64,000 bases of DNA. Origin: Vibrio crassostreae 9ZC13 (GTDB lineage Bacteria; Pseudomonadota; Gammaproteobacteria; Enterobacterales; Vibrionaceae). The notes beneath the pieces are model-generated. The model saw nothing but the letters and a program-made list of their open reading frames with translations, was not told the origin of the DNA and searched no databases. The DNA is taken from assembly GCF_000272045.2 (NCBI RefSeq), contig NZ_AJYZ02000041.1, positions 327,038 to 391,037 on the forward strand, written 5' to 3'. Made by a program: the position numbers and the translations under genes. Below, piece by piece: positions 17,308-25,845 of this stretch (position 1 is the first letter of the stretch; each line of letters opens with the position of its first letter).

Positions 17308-17430
17308 AAGGTTGTGAGATAACACGAATACATCGCTAGAGAGATTGATGTGCACATGGTTAAGGTGTTGAATTTTAATTGTTTTATATAATTAACAACT
17401 TTCTTGAATTCAAAATGTGATGCAAATCTA

Positions 17431-17458
17431 TTGTCCGAAATCCTAAATCGCGTAAATT
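17431..17458 (+). promoter_or_regulatory. Predicted promoter of the CsrB-type RNA
   Basis: TTGTCC (17431-17436) and TAAATT (17453-17458) with 16-base spacing. This predicts a transcription start near 17465. Confidence 0.5.
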
Positions 17459-17464
17459 AAACCT

Positions 17465-17877
17465 TGTCGGAAGGATTCTGACACGGAACAGGAAAGCACC
17501 AAGGATTTGGTTATCTTCAGGATGAAGATTTGGTTACTTAGGATTGAGTGATCAAGCATGGAGCGTAAGGACATTGTAGGGATACAGTCAGTTAACAGGA
17601 AGTTAGCTGCAACGGAATGACAATGGACACCTTTAGGATTAAAGGGTTGGATTAGCATCAGGACGATGTAAAGGACACCGCTCACGGAACAAGTGATGTG
17701 CGCTAACTAGGATTGTTAGCTTTCAGGATGATTGGACACCGCTAGGACGGCGAAGTAAAGGAAAGAGCTGAAGGATTACAGCCACTATTATGGATGATGC
17801 ATGGAGCATTAATTAGTAGCCGGACTGCTGCGAGTAAGACCCTAGCCCTGACACTTCGGTGTCGGGGCTTTTCTTTT
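17465..17877 (+). ncRNA. csrB: CsrB-type regulatory RNA (CsrA-sequestering)
   Basis: A gene-free stretch of about 410 bases packed with roughly 27 GGA trinucleotides, many as AGGA between short inverted arms (for example TTCAGGATGAA). This is the structure of CsrB/CsrC/RsmZ RNAs, which bind many CsrA dimers and relieve CsrA control of carbon storage, motility, biofilm and quorum-sensing genes. It ends in a classical terminator with a UUCG loop. A GacA-type box lies upstream. yqcC-truC nearby matches the E. coli csrB neighbourhood. The 5' end is inferred from a promoter match. Vibrios often carry several copies; which one this is cannot be told. Confidence 0.92.
17845..17877 (+). terminator. 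Terminator of the CsrB-type RNA
   Basis: 10-bp stem GCCCTGACAC/GTGTCGGGGC (one wobble) closed by a C(TTCG)G tetraloop and followed by TTTTCTTTT. Confidence 0.93.
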
Positions 17878-17980
17878 CCTAAGGCTTTTTCTCTATCTAG
17901 GGGCTCTCTTTAATTCAGGAGCTTTTATCTAAGCACGCGACATCTGCTTTTCTGCTAATGGTCAACACAAGGAGTGTTTT

Positions 17981-18499
17981 ATGACGATAGCAACCTCAAG
18001 AACGCTGTTGGTACCTTATACCGAGCAGTTAGAACATGACTTTATCAAGTTGAATTGCTGCCCCATCAATCGTGCTGAAATGAACGGGCCGCATTCTATT
18101 GCCTCTGCAAAACACCTATTTCAAGAAATACTGAACGACAACGTTGGTTTTTGCCGAGCCATTATCCACAACCAAACCCGCGAATACCTCGGGCATTTGT
18201 TTGTTTCGTCTGAAGAAGGGAAGCATGAACTGGGATTTATTCTGGACAAGGAGTTTTGGAATCAAGGCCTTGCTAGTGAAGTGCTAAAACCTTTCTTTAG
18301 TTTGGTTTGTTTTGAAGAACACCTAACGAATGTTGTCGCGACCGTTAATGTTGGTCATAACCCATCAATTAAGTTACTTGAAAAGTTAGGCTTTGCATTT
18401 AAAGAGACCAAACAAGATCAGTTTGGCCCTTATCATGAATATAGTTATACCGCGTATTGCGACGTTACATTCTATGAGGCTGTAGCTCAAACCGCATAG
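17981..18499 (+). CDS. GNAT family N-acetyltransferase (RimJ/RimL-like)
   Basis: 172-residue acyl-CoA N-acetyltransferase. It opens with the RimJ/L-type TSRTLLVPYTEQ strand, then HELGFILDKEFWNQGLASEVLKPF holds the acetyl-CoA-binding loop (Q-x-GLA), and VNVGHNPSIKLLEKLGF is the classical C-terminal helix-strand. The substrate (protein N-terminus, small molecule or antibiotic) is unknown. Ribosome-binding site AAGGAG at 17969. Its last 35 bases overlap the convergent DUF3301 gene. Confidence 0.9.
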   Translation: MTIATSRTLLVPYTEQLEHDFIKLNCCPINRAEMNGPHSIASAKHLFQEILNDNVGFCRAIIHNQTREYLGHLFVSSEEGKHELGFILDKEFWNQGLASEVLKPFFSLVCFEEHLTNVVATVNVGHNPSIKLLEKLGFAFKETKQDQFGPYHEYSYTAYCDVTFYEAVAQTA

Positions 18500-18773
18500 A
18501 ACGGAAGCCCACCATGGTCAGTTTCCCTTGGTACAGGTCATCACCTAACGCTGAAAACTCAAATTGATACACGGTGTGCCAGCGCCAAATGGTGGTGAGC
18601 TCATGGCGCATCTTAAGTTTATGACCACTAAAGGCAACACTTAATAGCTGTAAGTCGAGCTCTTTACATTTTCTCGCAATGGCAGCTTTCGCAAGCTCGG
18701 ATTGCCTGCGCTGTTGCCAAAACAGAAAGCAAAAGAAGCACAGCATCAAAATAGCCAATAAGTTATCTATCAT
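18465..18773 (-). CDS. DUF3301 family membrane-anchored protein
   Basis: 102 residues: one N-terminal membrane helix (LLAILMLCFFCFLFW), a basic/Gln patch (QQRRQSELAK), a conserved cysteine in ARKCKELDLQLLSVAF, and a C-terminal beta-rich part ending GFRSMRFELQPHRM. This matches DUF3301, of unknown function, usually found next to DUF3549 and YqcC genes in vibrios, as here. Its 3' end overlaps the GNAT gene tail to tail. Confidence 0.87.
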   Translation of the reverse strand: MIDNLLAILMLCFFCFLFWQQRRQSELAKAAIARKCKELDLQLLSVAFSGHKLKMRHELTTIWRWHTVYQFEFSALGDDLYQGKLTMVGFRSMRFELQPHRM

Positions 18774-18857
18774 TTAATCCATACTTCCTTTTATCTCTCT
18801 ATTCCGTTCGTGATTTGAGCTTTTTGTTATGAGCTACTGAGCTGTTCTGTCTGGTAT

Positions 18858-19898
18858 CTATTGCGACTTAGCCGCTTGTTGTAATTCTACAAGTGCATTG
18901 GCGAGTTCTGGTGATGGGTTCGAGTTCAATAATGGTAAAAATACCATTCTCAGTGTCGGAATCATCACTAAATCTGCAAATAACTGATTGAACAAGTTTT
19001 GGTTGCCCGTTTGTGCGAGACGCAGCAAGAACTGCTCAGCAATCGCAGGATCTTGCAGTGCGTGCCAGCTGCGACCAGCCAAACCAATCAATACTTCTTG
19101 GTGGCTTAAGCGCGGGCTAGCCAGAACTTGGTTAATTACGGCGTTGGTTGTGCTTTGCTCTGCGCCAGAAAGGGCACGTACCAGTGCTGACAGTAAGAAC
19201 AGATCTGGCTCTTGACTGTTAATCTCATTCTCTGCCATTTCTTGTAAGCGTTGAGCGAGCTTGTCATTGATTTGCGTATGCTCAAGCGCCCCGAGAGTCG
19301 CGTATAGAGGTTCTGAAGGCAGCTTATTCAATGCTTTGCGAATCGCGACACCATTTTGTTGGCTGCCTAAACGAGCACACATATCAGTGATGCCTTGTAG
19401 GCCAACGGTTTTCCAGTTGTCCCAGCCTAGATCGCCTGTGAAGTAGTGTTGAGCGTGTTCGTAGTATTGGCTCGTTGCAAGGTCTAAACCTGCTCTTACT
19501 TGGCTATGGAACACGGCCATTTTGTCTTCTGAAGGCTTGAAGGTATATGGGTTGTTTGACAGCTTTTGTTGTTGCTCTTCGCTGATCTCACCGTTCAAAC
19601 GTGTGCCCATCGCTTCGATAACAAACTTAAGGAAATTGCCGACATCACCTTGATGTAATAGGCCTCTTTCGTCCAGTTTGAATTTTAGGAACCAGATCCA
19701 AGGTTGCTTGTGTTCGTTCCAGTAACTAATCGCTAAGTGAGCTTGTTTCTGAAGTGGAAATGGGTACGGCTGTTTCCCTTGCTCAACATCAGAGAATAAG
19801 GTGTTGTTGATCTTCTGAATACGGCGACCTAGGTCGTAGATATCGTACTGGCAACCGCTATTCTTTAGTAACTGAGTGAGCGTGTGAATCGTTTCCAT
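18858..19898 (-). CDS. DUF3549 family protein
   Basis: 346-residue soluble protein beginning with METIHTLTQLLKNSG and containing YDIYDLGRRIQKI and PWIWFLKFKLDERGLL, the conserved N-terminal block of DUF3549. The C-terminal half is helical and leucine-rich, like a HEAT-type repeat array. No function is known. Start at 19898 follows AGGAG. It sits in the conserved DUF3301-DUF3549-(yqcC-truC) group, divergent from yqcC. Confidence 0.87.
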   Translation of the reverse strand: METIHTLTQLLKNSGCQYDIYDLGRRIQKINNTLFSDVEQGKQPYPFPLQKQAHLAISYWNEHKQPWIWFLKFKLDERGLLHQGDVGNFLKFVIEAMGTRLNGEISEEQQQKLSNNPYTFKPSEDKMAVFHSQVRAGLDLATSQYYEHAQHYFTGDLGWDNWKTVGLQGITDMCARLGSQQNGVAIRKALNKLPSEPLYATLGALEHTQINDKLAQRLQEMAENEINSQEPDLFLLSALVRALSGAEQSTTNAVINQVLASPRLSHQEVLIGLAGRSWHALQDPAIAEQFLLRLAQTGNQNLFNQLFADLVMIPTLRMVFLPLLNSNPSPELANALVELQQAAKSQ

Positions 19899-19985
19899 AG
19901 TAATAAAGCTCCTAACTTTCTTTCCTAAATAGATGGTACTCTATGCCCCAATTTCAAGGTCACTAGATAAATAACTTGGTGAAAA

Positions 19986-20300
19986 ATGACAGCAGCCACA
20001 AAGTTACCTCTTTTACTTCAACAACTAGAAGAACAAATGCGCCAATGTTCGCTATGGAGCACGCTTCCGCCTTCGGATGAAGCTCTGGCGAGCGTTGAAC
20101 CTTTCGGGATTGATTCGTTACAACCGGAAGAGTGGTTGCAGTGGATCTTTATCGTTAAGATCAACGCAATGATGGATGCCCAAATGAGCCTACCGAAAGG
20201 CTTTGCTATCCATCCTTATTTTGGTGAAGTGTGGAAAAATGAGGCAGACAAAGTCGAACTGCTAGTGACAATTCAGAGCATTGATGAGGTATGTGCGTAA
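19986..20300 (+). CDS. yqcC: YqcC family protein
   Basis: 104-residue cytoplasmic all-alpha protein with LPSDEALAS-like start, PFGIDSLQPEEWLQWIFI and LPKGFAIHPYFGEVW, as in E. coli YqcC. Function unknown. Its TAA overlaps the truC ATG by one base (TAATG), so the two are translationally coupled, as in E. coli. Confidence 0.92.
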   Translation: MTAATKLPLLLQQLEEQMRQCSLWSTLPPSDEALASVEPFGIDSLQPEEWLQWIFIVKINAMMDAQMSLPKGFAIHPYFGEVWKNEADKVELLVTIQSIDEVCA

Positions 20301-21049
20301 TGTTAGAGATCATTTATCAAGATGAGTACTTTGTCGCGGTGAATAAGCCCGCTGGCATGCTAGTGCATCGTTCATGGTTGGATAAACACGAAACGCAATT
20401 TGTTATGCAGACATTGCGCGATCAAATTGGTCAGCATGTATTTCCATTACACCGCTTAGACAGACCGACATCGGGTGTGTTGGTGTTTGCGTTGTCGAGT
20501 GAGGTTGCTTCACAGGTGATGCCAATGTTCGCTAATCATGAGATGCAAAAAACCTATCATGCGATTGTCCGTGGTTGGATAGAAGAGGGCGATACGCTCG
20601 ATTATGCACTTAAGGTTGAGCTGGATAAGATCGCAGATAAGTTCGCGAAAGAAGACAAAGAAGCGCAAGAGGCAGTGACAGTCTATGAACCGCTAGCAAA
20701 AGTAGAAGTGCCATATTCAACAGGACGCTTTCCTACGAGCCGCTACTGCTTGGTTGAGATGATGCCAAAGACAGGTCGCAAACATCAGCTGCGTCGTCAC
20801 ATGGCTCATCTAAGACATCCGATTGTCGGTGATACTTCACATGGTGATGGTAAGCACAATCGACTGTTCCGTGATGATTTAGATTCGCATCGTTTGTTGT
20901 TGCACGCTTCTGAGCTTCGCTTTATCCATCCTTTCACAAAAGAAGAGTTGGTGATGAAGGCCAACCTTGATGAAACTTGGCTAAGGTTGTTTGAAACCTT
21001 TGAGTGGGATACTAACTTAATCGATGCTCAAACTTGCTTGTCTAAGTAA
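20300..21049 (+). CDS. truC: tRNA pseudouridine(65) synthase TruC
   Basis: RluA-type pseudouridine synthase that modifies U65 of tRNA-Ile and tRNA-Asp. 249 residues. The catalytic aspartate lies in HRLDRPTSGVL, with KTGRKHQLRRHMAH as the family motif 3. The start at 20300 (MLEIIYQDEYF) matches the family and follows GATGAGG at good spacing; an in-frame ATG at 20291 is too close to that site. Second gene of the yqcC-truC pair, closed by the terminator at 21108. Confidence 0.95.
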   Translation: MLEIIYQDEYFVAVNKPAGMLVHRSWLDKHETQFVMQTLRDQIGQHVFPLHRLDRPTSGVLVFALSSEVASQVMPMFANHEMQKTYHAIVRGWIEEGDTLDYALKVELDKIADKFAKEDKEAQEAVTVYEPLAKVEVPYSTGRFPTSRYCLVEMMPKTGRKHQLRRHMAHLRHPIVGDTSHGDGKHNRLFRDDLDSHRLLLHASELRFIHPFTKEELVMKANLDETWLRLFETFEWDTNLIDAQTCLSK

Positions 21050-21107
21050 GTCTCGCGTGTTTAGGCAATCTCCAGTCTAAGTGAATAGAGAAAATAGAAT
21101 AAAAAAC

Positions 21108-21137
21108 AAAGGGCTGATAGTGATATCAGCCCTTTTT
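21108..21137. terminator. Bidirectional terminator between truC and yaeH
   Basis: Perfect 12-bp stem AAAGGGCTGATA/TATCAGCCCTTT with a GTGA loop. T-rich on both strands. Confidence 0.9.
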
Positions 21138-21202
21138 GTATCTGTATAACCTTAACGGCATAACTAATGTTGGTTAGTTAACAGTAATAGTTAGTCGCGG
21201 GA

Positions 21203-21586
21203 TCATTTTAGCTTTTCTAGATCAGCTTCGATCTCAGCGATCTTGCTTGATACCACTTTCTCTAGATGGCGTAAGTCGGTAAGGATCTTCTGCTTCACAT
21301 CCACCTCAGCCGTTGGCGTCGGTTTGGTGATTTTGTTGAGTTCATCAATCACAAGAGTGAGGTTGCGGTTAATCTCTGTCACTTCTTTGTATTGATTATT
21401 GCCACCGCTAACAAGCACACTTTTTACTTGTCGTGGGTACTTAAATTTAACGCTTTTCGCGAACAGTTCCCCTTTCTGCTTACGAAAGTAAATCTTCAGG
21501 ATATCTTTGTGCGCTTCTTGGCGAAGGGAGTAACGTTCAATCTGTTTAGGTTCGTGGATACCTAAGCCAGTGAGGTTTGGATACAT
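21203..21586 (-). CDS. yaeH: UPF0325/DUF3461 family protein YaeH
   Basis: 127 residues. [19 protein letters not shown] and [12 protein letters not shown] followed by a C-terminal [23 protein letters not shown] helix match E. coli YaeH along the length. Function is not known. Start follows AGAGGT. In E. coli yaeH also neighbours the map-glnD-dapD region, and here it lies 164 bases downstream of glnD on the same strand. Confidence 0.93.
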   Translation of the reverse strand: MYPNLTGLGIHEPKQIERYSLRQEAHKDILKIYFRKQKGELFAKSVKFKYPRQVKSVLVSGGNNQYKEVTEINRNLTLVIDELNKITKPTPTAEVDVKQKILTDLRHLEKVVSSKIAEIEADLEKLK

Positions 21587-21750
21587 AAGCGACCTCTAGT
21601 TTATGAATGTAATACTTTTATGTAATTGACTTGATCAATGTAGCAGCCTAACGACGAGCTAGATAGTTGATATATGGGAATTGATTGTAAGTTGTGGGCA
21701 AGATCGCTCTCTATCTTTACCCACACTTATCTGATGATTAGATTCTGTTT

Positions 21751-24372
21751 TTAGGGCGCAAGTTCCGAAACATGCTCCGTCAATCTTTCTCTTAGCGCTT
21801 GTTCCTGCTCTTCAGATAGCCTTCCTCCCGCTTCACTAGTCAGAATAAACAGATCCTCTGCTCGCTCACCTATGGTGGTGATTTTGGCACCGTGCAAGTT
21901 GATGTCTAGCTCCGCAAAGGTTGCACCGACTTGAGCCAATAACCCCGGCGTATCAAGAGCTCTTAACTCCATCAAGGTACGTTTCTTGCTCTTGGTTGGT
22001 AGGAACTCAACTAAGGTTTTGACCTTAAAGTGTTGCAAGTTACGTGGCGTGCGACGCGTCTTAATCTTAGTCGGGCGGCCATCAGTCAATACATGAGTCA
22101 GATGTTTAGCAACGGCTTTGTGTCTTGCTTCATCAATCGCTTCGCCGTGCTGGTCTAGTACGATAAAGGTATCCAAAACATGACCATCTTTGCTAACCAT
22201 GACCTGCGCGTCATGAACGTTAAAGTTACGTCTGTCGAGTTCGGCAACCACGGTCGCAAACAGTGCTGCTTGGTCTTTACAATAAACGAACACTTCTGTG
22301 CCACCGCGCGTCGCTTTCTTACTGATCAGCACTAACGGTTGGCTTCGGTCTTCTAGGCGAAGTAAGTGCTCACAGTGCCAAGCGATTTGTTTATGTGTGT
22401 GACGCAAGAAATAATCGGCCTTAAAGCGTTGCCACAACACTTCAATCTCACGAGCGGTGAAGCCTTCTTTACGCAGCAGTGCTGATGCCATTTGTTGGTT
22501 GTGACGAATACGGTCTCTGACATCGACAGGGTTTTCCAAGCCGCGGCGCAGTGCTCGCTGCGTTGAGTGGAACAGCTCAGCTAACAGGGTTCGTTTCCAA
22601 CTGTTCCATAGCTCAGGGTTAGTCGCACAGATATCGGCAACGGTTAAACAAACCAGTAGCTCGAGTGATTCTTCATCACGCACTTTTTTGGCGAATTCGG
22701 TGATCACATCTGGGTCGTAGATATCACGACGTTGAGCCGTTACTGACATCAATAGGTGATTTTGTACCAACCACGCGACTTGTTTGGCTTCAGGCTTCGA
22801 TAGCCCGTGTTCAATACAGAAAGAGTAAGCCTCAACCGCACCTATCTCAGAGTGGTCTCCGCCGCGGCCTTTGCCGATGTCATGGAAGATAGCGGCAAGG
22901 ATCAGCAACTCTTTCTTCTGTACTCGAGGATAGACTTCACAGCAGATAGGGTGCTTATCGTGGTTTTCGATTTGACCAAAGCGGTTGATGTGCTTGAGCA
23001 GGCGGATACTGTGCTCATCCACGGTGTAAACATGGAATAGGTCAAACTGCATCTGACCAACGATCTGGCTCCACTGCGGTAAGTACGCAGAGAGCACGCC
23101 CAATTTGTGCATTAAGCTAAAGGCTTTGTGCAGGGCATTAGGGTGGCGAACTAGATCCATGAACTTGTCACGAGCTTCAGGAATGGTATGCAGGAATCGG
23201 TTCAATCGACGGCGTGCCGTACGCAGTTGTCGCAATGTTGGTGGACTTACCCCTTCGATAGTCGAGTCATTGGCGATATGGATGAACATATCGAGAATGG
23301 TTTCTGGTCTTGCTTGGAATAGGGCAGGCTTGCGCGCTTCGATCAACGAACCTCGACGTTGGAAATCACTATCGAGAATTTCAGCGTCTTGGGTTTGACC
23401 GCCATTGATGATCGCTTGATCGAACAGCTTAAGCAGCATCTTATTCAGTTCAGCAACACGACGAAGGGTTCGGTAGAACTCTTTCATCATCATCTCAACA
23501 CCACGGTTTCCTTCACCCGTATAACCCAGATGTTCAGCGACTTGAGCTTGATGCGCGAACGTTAAACGGTTGTCGTAACGGCGCAGTTCAATATGCAATG
23601 CAAAGCGAACACGCCATAAAAAATCTTGGCACTCAACGAGCTCACGATATTCAGCATCGGTCAGAAAGCCGTATTTGCTCATCTCTAACAAAGAGGTCGC
23701 GCCGAAGTGGCGACGCGCAACCCAGCTCAGGGTATGGATGTCTCTGAGCCCTCCCGGAGTCGATTTGATGTCCGGTTCTAAATTATAGGTGGTGTCGTGG
23801 TAGCGAGCATGACGCTCTCTCTGTTCTTGAATCTTGGCTTTGTAAAACGTCTCACTTGGCCAAAATGAATCGGAATGAATCTTCAGTTTTAGTTCTTGGA
23901 AAGTGTCTTCACTACCACATAACAATCGCGACTCTTGTAGGTTGGTCGCGACGGTTAAATCATCGGTGCCGATATCGAGACACTCAGTAATAGTTCGCAC
24001 AGCATGGCCAACTTCGAGCTTTAAATCCCAAAGTAGAGTAATGAATTGACTGACCTTTTCACCAAGAGCTGGTGGTAGTGTTTTTTGCGAGACAATGAGA
24101 ATATCAATGTCAGACAAAGGATGCAGTTCGCCACGACCATAACCACCCACTGCGACAAGTGAAATATGAGGCAGTTTGTTGAATCCGAAATTTTCCCACA
24201 AACGATTGAGAAGTAAATCCATGTATTCGGAGCGCAGTAGAACCAAATCGGTGACGGGATGGTGGTTCAGAAATTCATTTTTTTGATACTGCGTGAAGAT
24301 CTCGAGCTGATTTTTTAATTCGCAGATTTCAATTTGTTCGTCATTGAACGTAAGAGGGCATTGATAAGGCAT
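21751..24372 (-). CDS. glnD: [Protein-PII] uridylyltransferase/uridylyl-removing enzyme GlnD
   Basis: 873-residue nitrogen sensor that uridylylates PII (GlnB) when glutamine is low and removes UMP when it is high. N-terminal nucleotidyltransferase domain with GGYGRGELHPLSDIDIL, a central HD domain (AIFHDIGKGRGGDHSEIG) for UMP removal, and two C-terminal ACT domains that bind glutamine (around EVFVYCKDQAALF and LRALDTPGLLAQVG). Its substrate glnB lies at 47330 in the same window. Reverse strand, downstream of map and separated from it by a terminator. Confidence 0.98.
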   Translation of the reverse strand: MPYQCPLTFNDEQIEICELKNQLEIFTQYQKNEFLNHHPVTDLVLLRSEYMDLLLNRLWENFGFNKLPHISLVAVGGYGRGELHPLSDIDILIVSQKTLPPALGEKVSQFITLLWDLKLEVGHAVRTITECLDIGTDDLTVATNLQESRLLCGSEDTFQELKLKIHSDSFWPSETFYKAKIQEQRERHARYHDTTYNLEPDIKSTPGGLRDIHTLSWVARRHFGATSLLEMSKYGFLTDAEYRELVECQDFLWRVRFALHIELRRYDNRLTFAHQAQVAEHLGYTGEGNRGVEMMMKEFYRTLRRVAELNKMLLKLFDQAIINGGQTQDAEILDSDFQRRGSLIEARKPALFQARPETILDMFIHIANDSTIEGVSPPTLRQLRTARRRLNRFLHTIPEARDKFMDLVRHPNALHKAFSLMHKLGVLSAYLPQWSQIVGQMQFDLFHVYTVDEHSIRLLKHINRFGQIENHDKHPICCEVYPRVQKKELLILAAIFHDIGKGRGGDHSEIGAVEAYSFCIEHGLSKPEAKQVAWLVQNHLLMSVTAQRRDIYDPDVITEFAKKVRDEESLELLVCLTVADICATNPELWNSWKRTLLAELFHSTQRALRRGLENPVDVRDRIRHNQQMASALLRKEGFTAREIEVLWQRFKADYFLRHTHKQIAWHCEHLLRLEDRSQPLVLISKKATRGGTEVFVYCKDQAALFATVVAELDRRNFNVHDAQVMVSKDGHVLDTFIVLDQHGEAIDEARHKAVAKHLTHVLTDGRPTKIKTRRTPRNLQHFKVKTLVEFLPTKSKKRTLMELRALDTPGLLAQVGATFAELDINLHGAKITTIGERAEDLFILTSEAGGRLSEEQEQALRERLTEHVSELAP

Positions 24373-24450
24373 AGTCTGCTATCCGTGCAAGCAAATGAGA
24401 ATAGTAAACAATTTAACAGAAGCTGATGGAAAATCGAAATTGAGTGGATA

Positions 24451-24482
24451 AAAAATATCCTCGACAATGCGAGGATATTTTT
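24451..24482 (-). terminator. Terminator of map
   Basis: Perfect 13-bp stem AAAAATATCCTCG/CGAGGATATTTTT with a 6-base loop, 28 bases after the map stop on the reverse strand. Confidence 0.9.
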
Positions 24483-24510
24483 AAAAGGCTGATGCGCTCA
24501 GTTCGGTGAA

Positions 24511-25389
24511 CTAAGCGTTCTTCATGATACGTGGGATTGTATCATCGCTGCGCAGTGTTAGTACTTCACAACCAGTATCAGTTACAACCAGAGTGTGCTC
24601 CCATTGAGCCGAGTTCTTGCTGTCTGCTGTGTATACTGTCCAGCTATCTTCGTCATCAAGACGACAGCCAAACTTACCCGCGTTGATCATTGGCTCGATA
24701 GTGAAGCACATGCCTGCTTTTAGCACGGTGCGATCGCTGTTCTTGTAGTGAACTACTTGTGGATCTTCGTGGAATTCAGAACCAATGCCGTGACCACAGT
24801 AATCTTTAACAATAGAGAACTTAGCGCGTGGGTTGTTCTTGTTGTTTGTTTTGATGTACTTCTCGATAGCAGTACCGATTTGACCAAGTTGAACACCTGG
24901 CTTAACTTGGCGCATGCCTTCGTAAAGTGCTTCTTGAGCAACCATGCACAGACGCTTGTTTGCAGGTGAAACCTCACCCACTAGGAACATCTTAGAGGTG
25001 TCACCGTGGTAGCCTTGAGGGCGAGTACTAAGATCGGCATTTGCGTCATCAGGGATGATAACTGTGATATCAACGTTCAGAATGTCGCCATCTTTGAGTA
25101 CCGCAGGTTTGAATTGACCTGTGCTACCCGTTTCGTCTTGTGACGCGGGAATGCCGTGACACACAATATGATTGATAGACGTACAGATAGACTTAGGGAA
25201 ACCGTGGTAATCGAGTGGCGCAGAGTATGCACCTCTTTCTAGAGCGTACTCATGACAAAGCGTATTGAGCTCTTCCGTCGTGGTACCCACTTGGATGTGA
25301 GGTTCGATCATCTCAATAATGTCAGCGGCCAGCTTGCCGGCGACGCGCATTTTTTCAATTTCTTCAGCAGTTTTAATTTTTACAGCCAT
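24511..25389 (-). CDS. map: Type I methionine aminopeptidase Map
   Basis: Cytoplasmic dimetal enzyme removing the initiator methionine. Metal-ligand segments are VDITVI, HGDTSKMF, CGHGIGSEFHEDPQ and FTIEPMIN. At 292 residues it is about 28 longer than E. coli Map (264). The extra residues sit in three loops: after HGIPASQ, between DITVI and GYHGD, and before the FSIVKDYCGHG strand. Start at 25389 (MAVKIKTAEEIEKM) follows AAGAGAT. Divergent from rpsB, as in E. coli. Confidence 0.97.
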   Translation of the reverse strand: MAVKIKTAEEIEKMRVAGKLAADIIEMIEPHIQVGTTTEELNTLCHEYALERGAYSAPLDYHGFPKSICTSINHIVCHGIPASQDETGSTGQFKPAVLKDGDILNVDITVIIPDDANADLSTRPQGYHGDTSKMFLVGEVSPANKRLCMVAQEALYEGMRQVKPGVQLGQIGTAIEKYIKTNNKNNPRAKFSIVKDYCGHGIGSEFHEDPQVVHYKNSDRTVLKAGMCFTIEPMINAGKFGCRLDDEDSWTVYTADSKNSAQWEHTLVVTDTGCEVLTLRSDDTIPRIMKNA

Positions 25390-25845
25390 TGCATATCTCT
25401 TAATTTGGTAGCACCTAAGTGTGCATATTGGGGCTATTCTATCAGTGCAGCAATTTAGCGCAACATTACCATGTCCGTACAATACTGGAGGATACTGTTA
25501 ACGTGATTAAATAATGTTCGGTTAACAGATGCAGAACCTGCTTGATATAGACACTATTTATAGGTGAAATTCGCCGATAGGGTTCAGTATAGCAGTCGCC
25601 ATTTTTAGAATTTTTTCTAGCCATAGATAGACAAAATATGGTATAAAGCGCGCCGGACATCAGGACTGTTTTCTCCAATTGGCGAAACAAGCTTTATGTC
25701 CACTAACTTATTTCTTTAAATCACACACATTCCGACACATGTTCCGGGGTGCCTCAACAACACAGATAACGGCTGAAAAGTGGTTAGTTGTTAGGGGTCG
25801 GATTCATGGGGGATGTGGAGGCCTAACCCCATAGAGGATTTTAAA
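25390..25845. promoter_or_regulatory. Divergent region between map and rpsB
   Basis: 456 bases with no credible gene. It holds the map ribosome-binding site and promoter side, a TATAAA -10 hexamer followed by a GC-rich discriminator GCGCGCC (25642-25655) typical of growth-rate-controlled ribosomal promoters, and the structured rpsB leader. Confidence 0.55.
25655..25845 (+). promoter_or_regulatory. rpsB mRNA leader, probable S2 autoregulatory element
   Basis: About 190 untranslated bases between the TATAAA/GC-discriminator promoter and the rpsB ATG. Gammaproteobacterial rpsB-tsf operons are known to be repressed by S2 through a conserved 5' leader. Here CCTAACC (25822-25828), just before the ribosome-binding site, can pair with GTTAGG (25790-25795) or with GGTTAG (25782-25787). 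The start site is inferred from the promoter match. Confidence 0.6.

Noticed and set aside
17443..17685. 80-codon reverse-strand ORF
   Set aside because: It lies within the CsrB-type RNA; its sequence reflects the GGA-repeat RNA, has no recognisable domain and no convincing ribosome-binding site.
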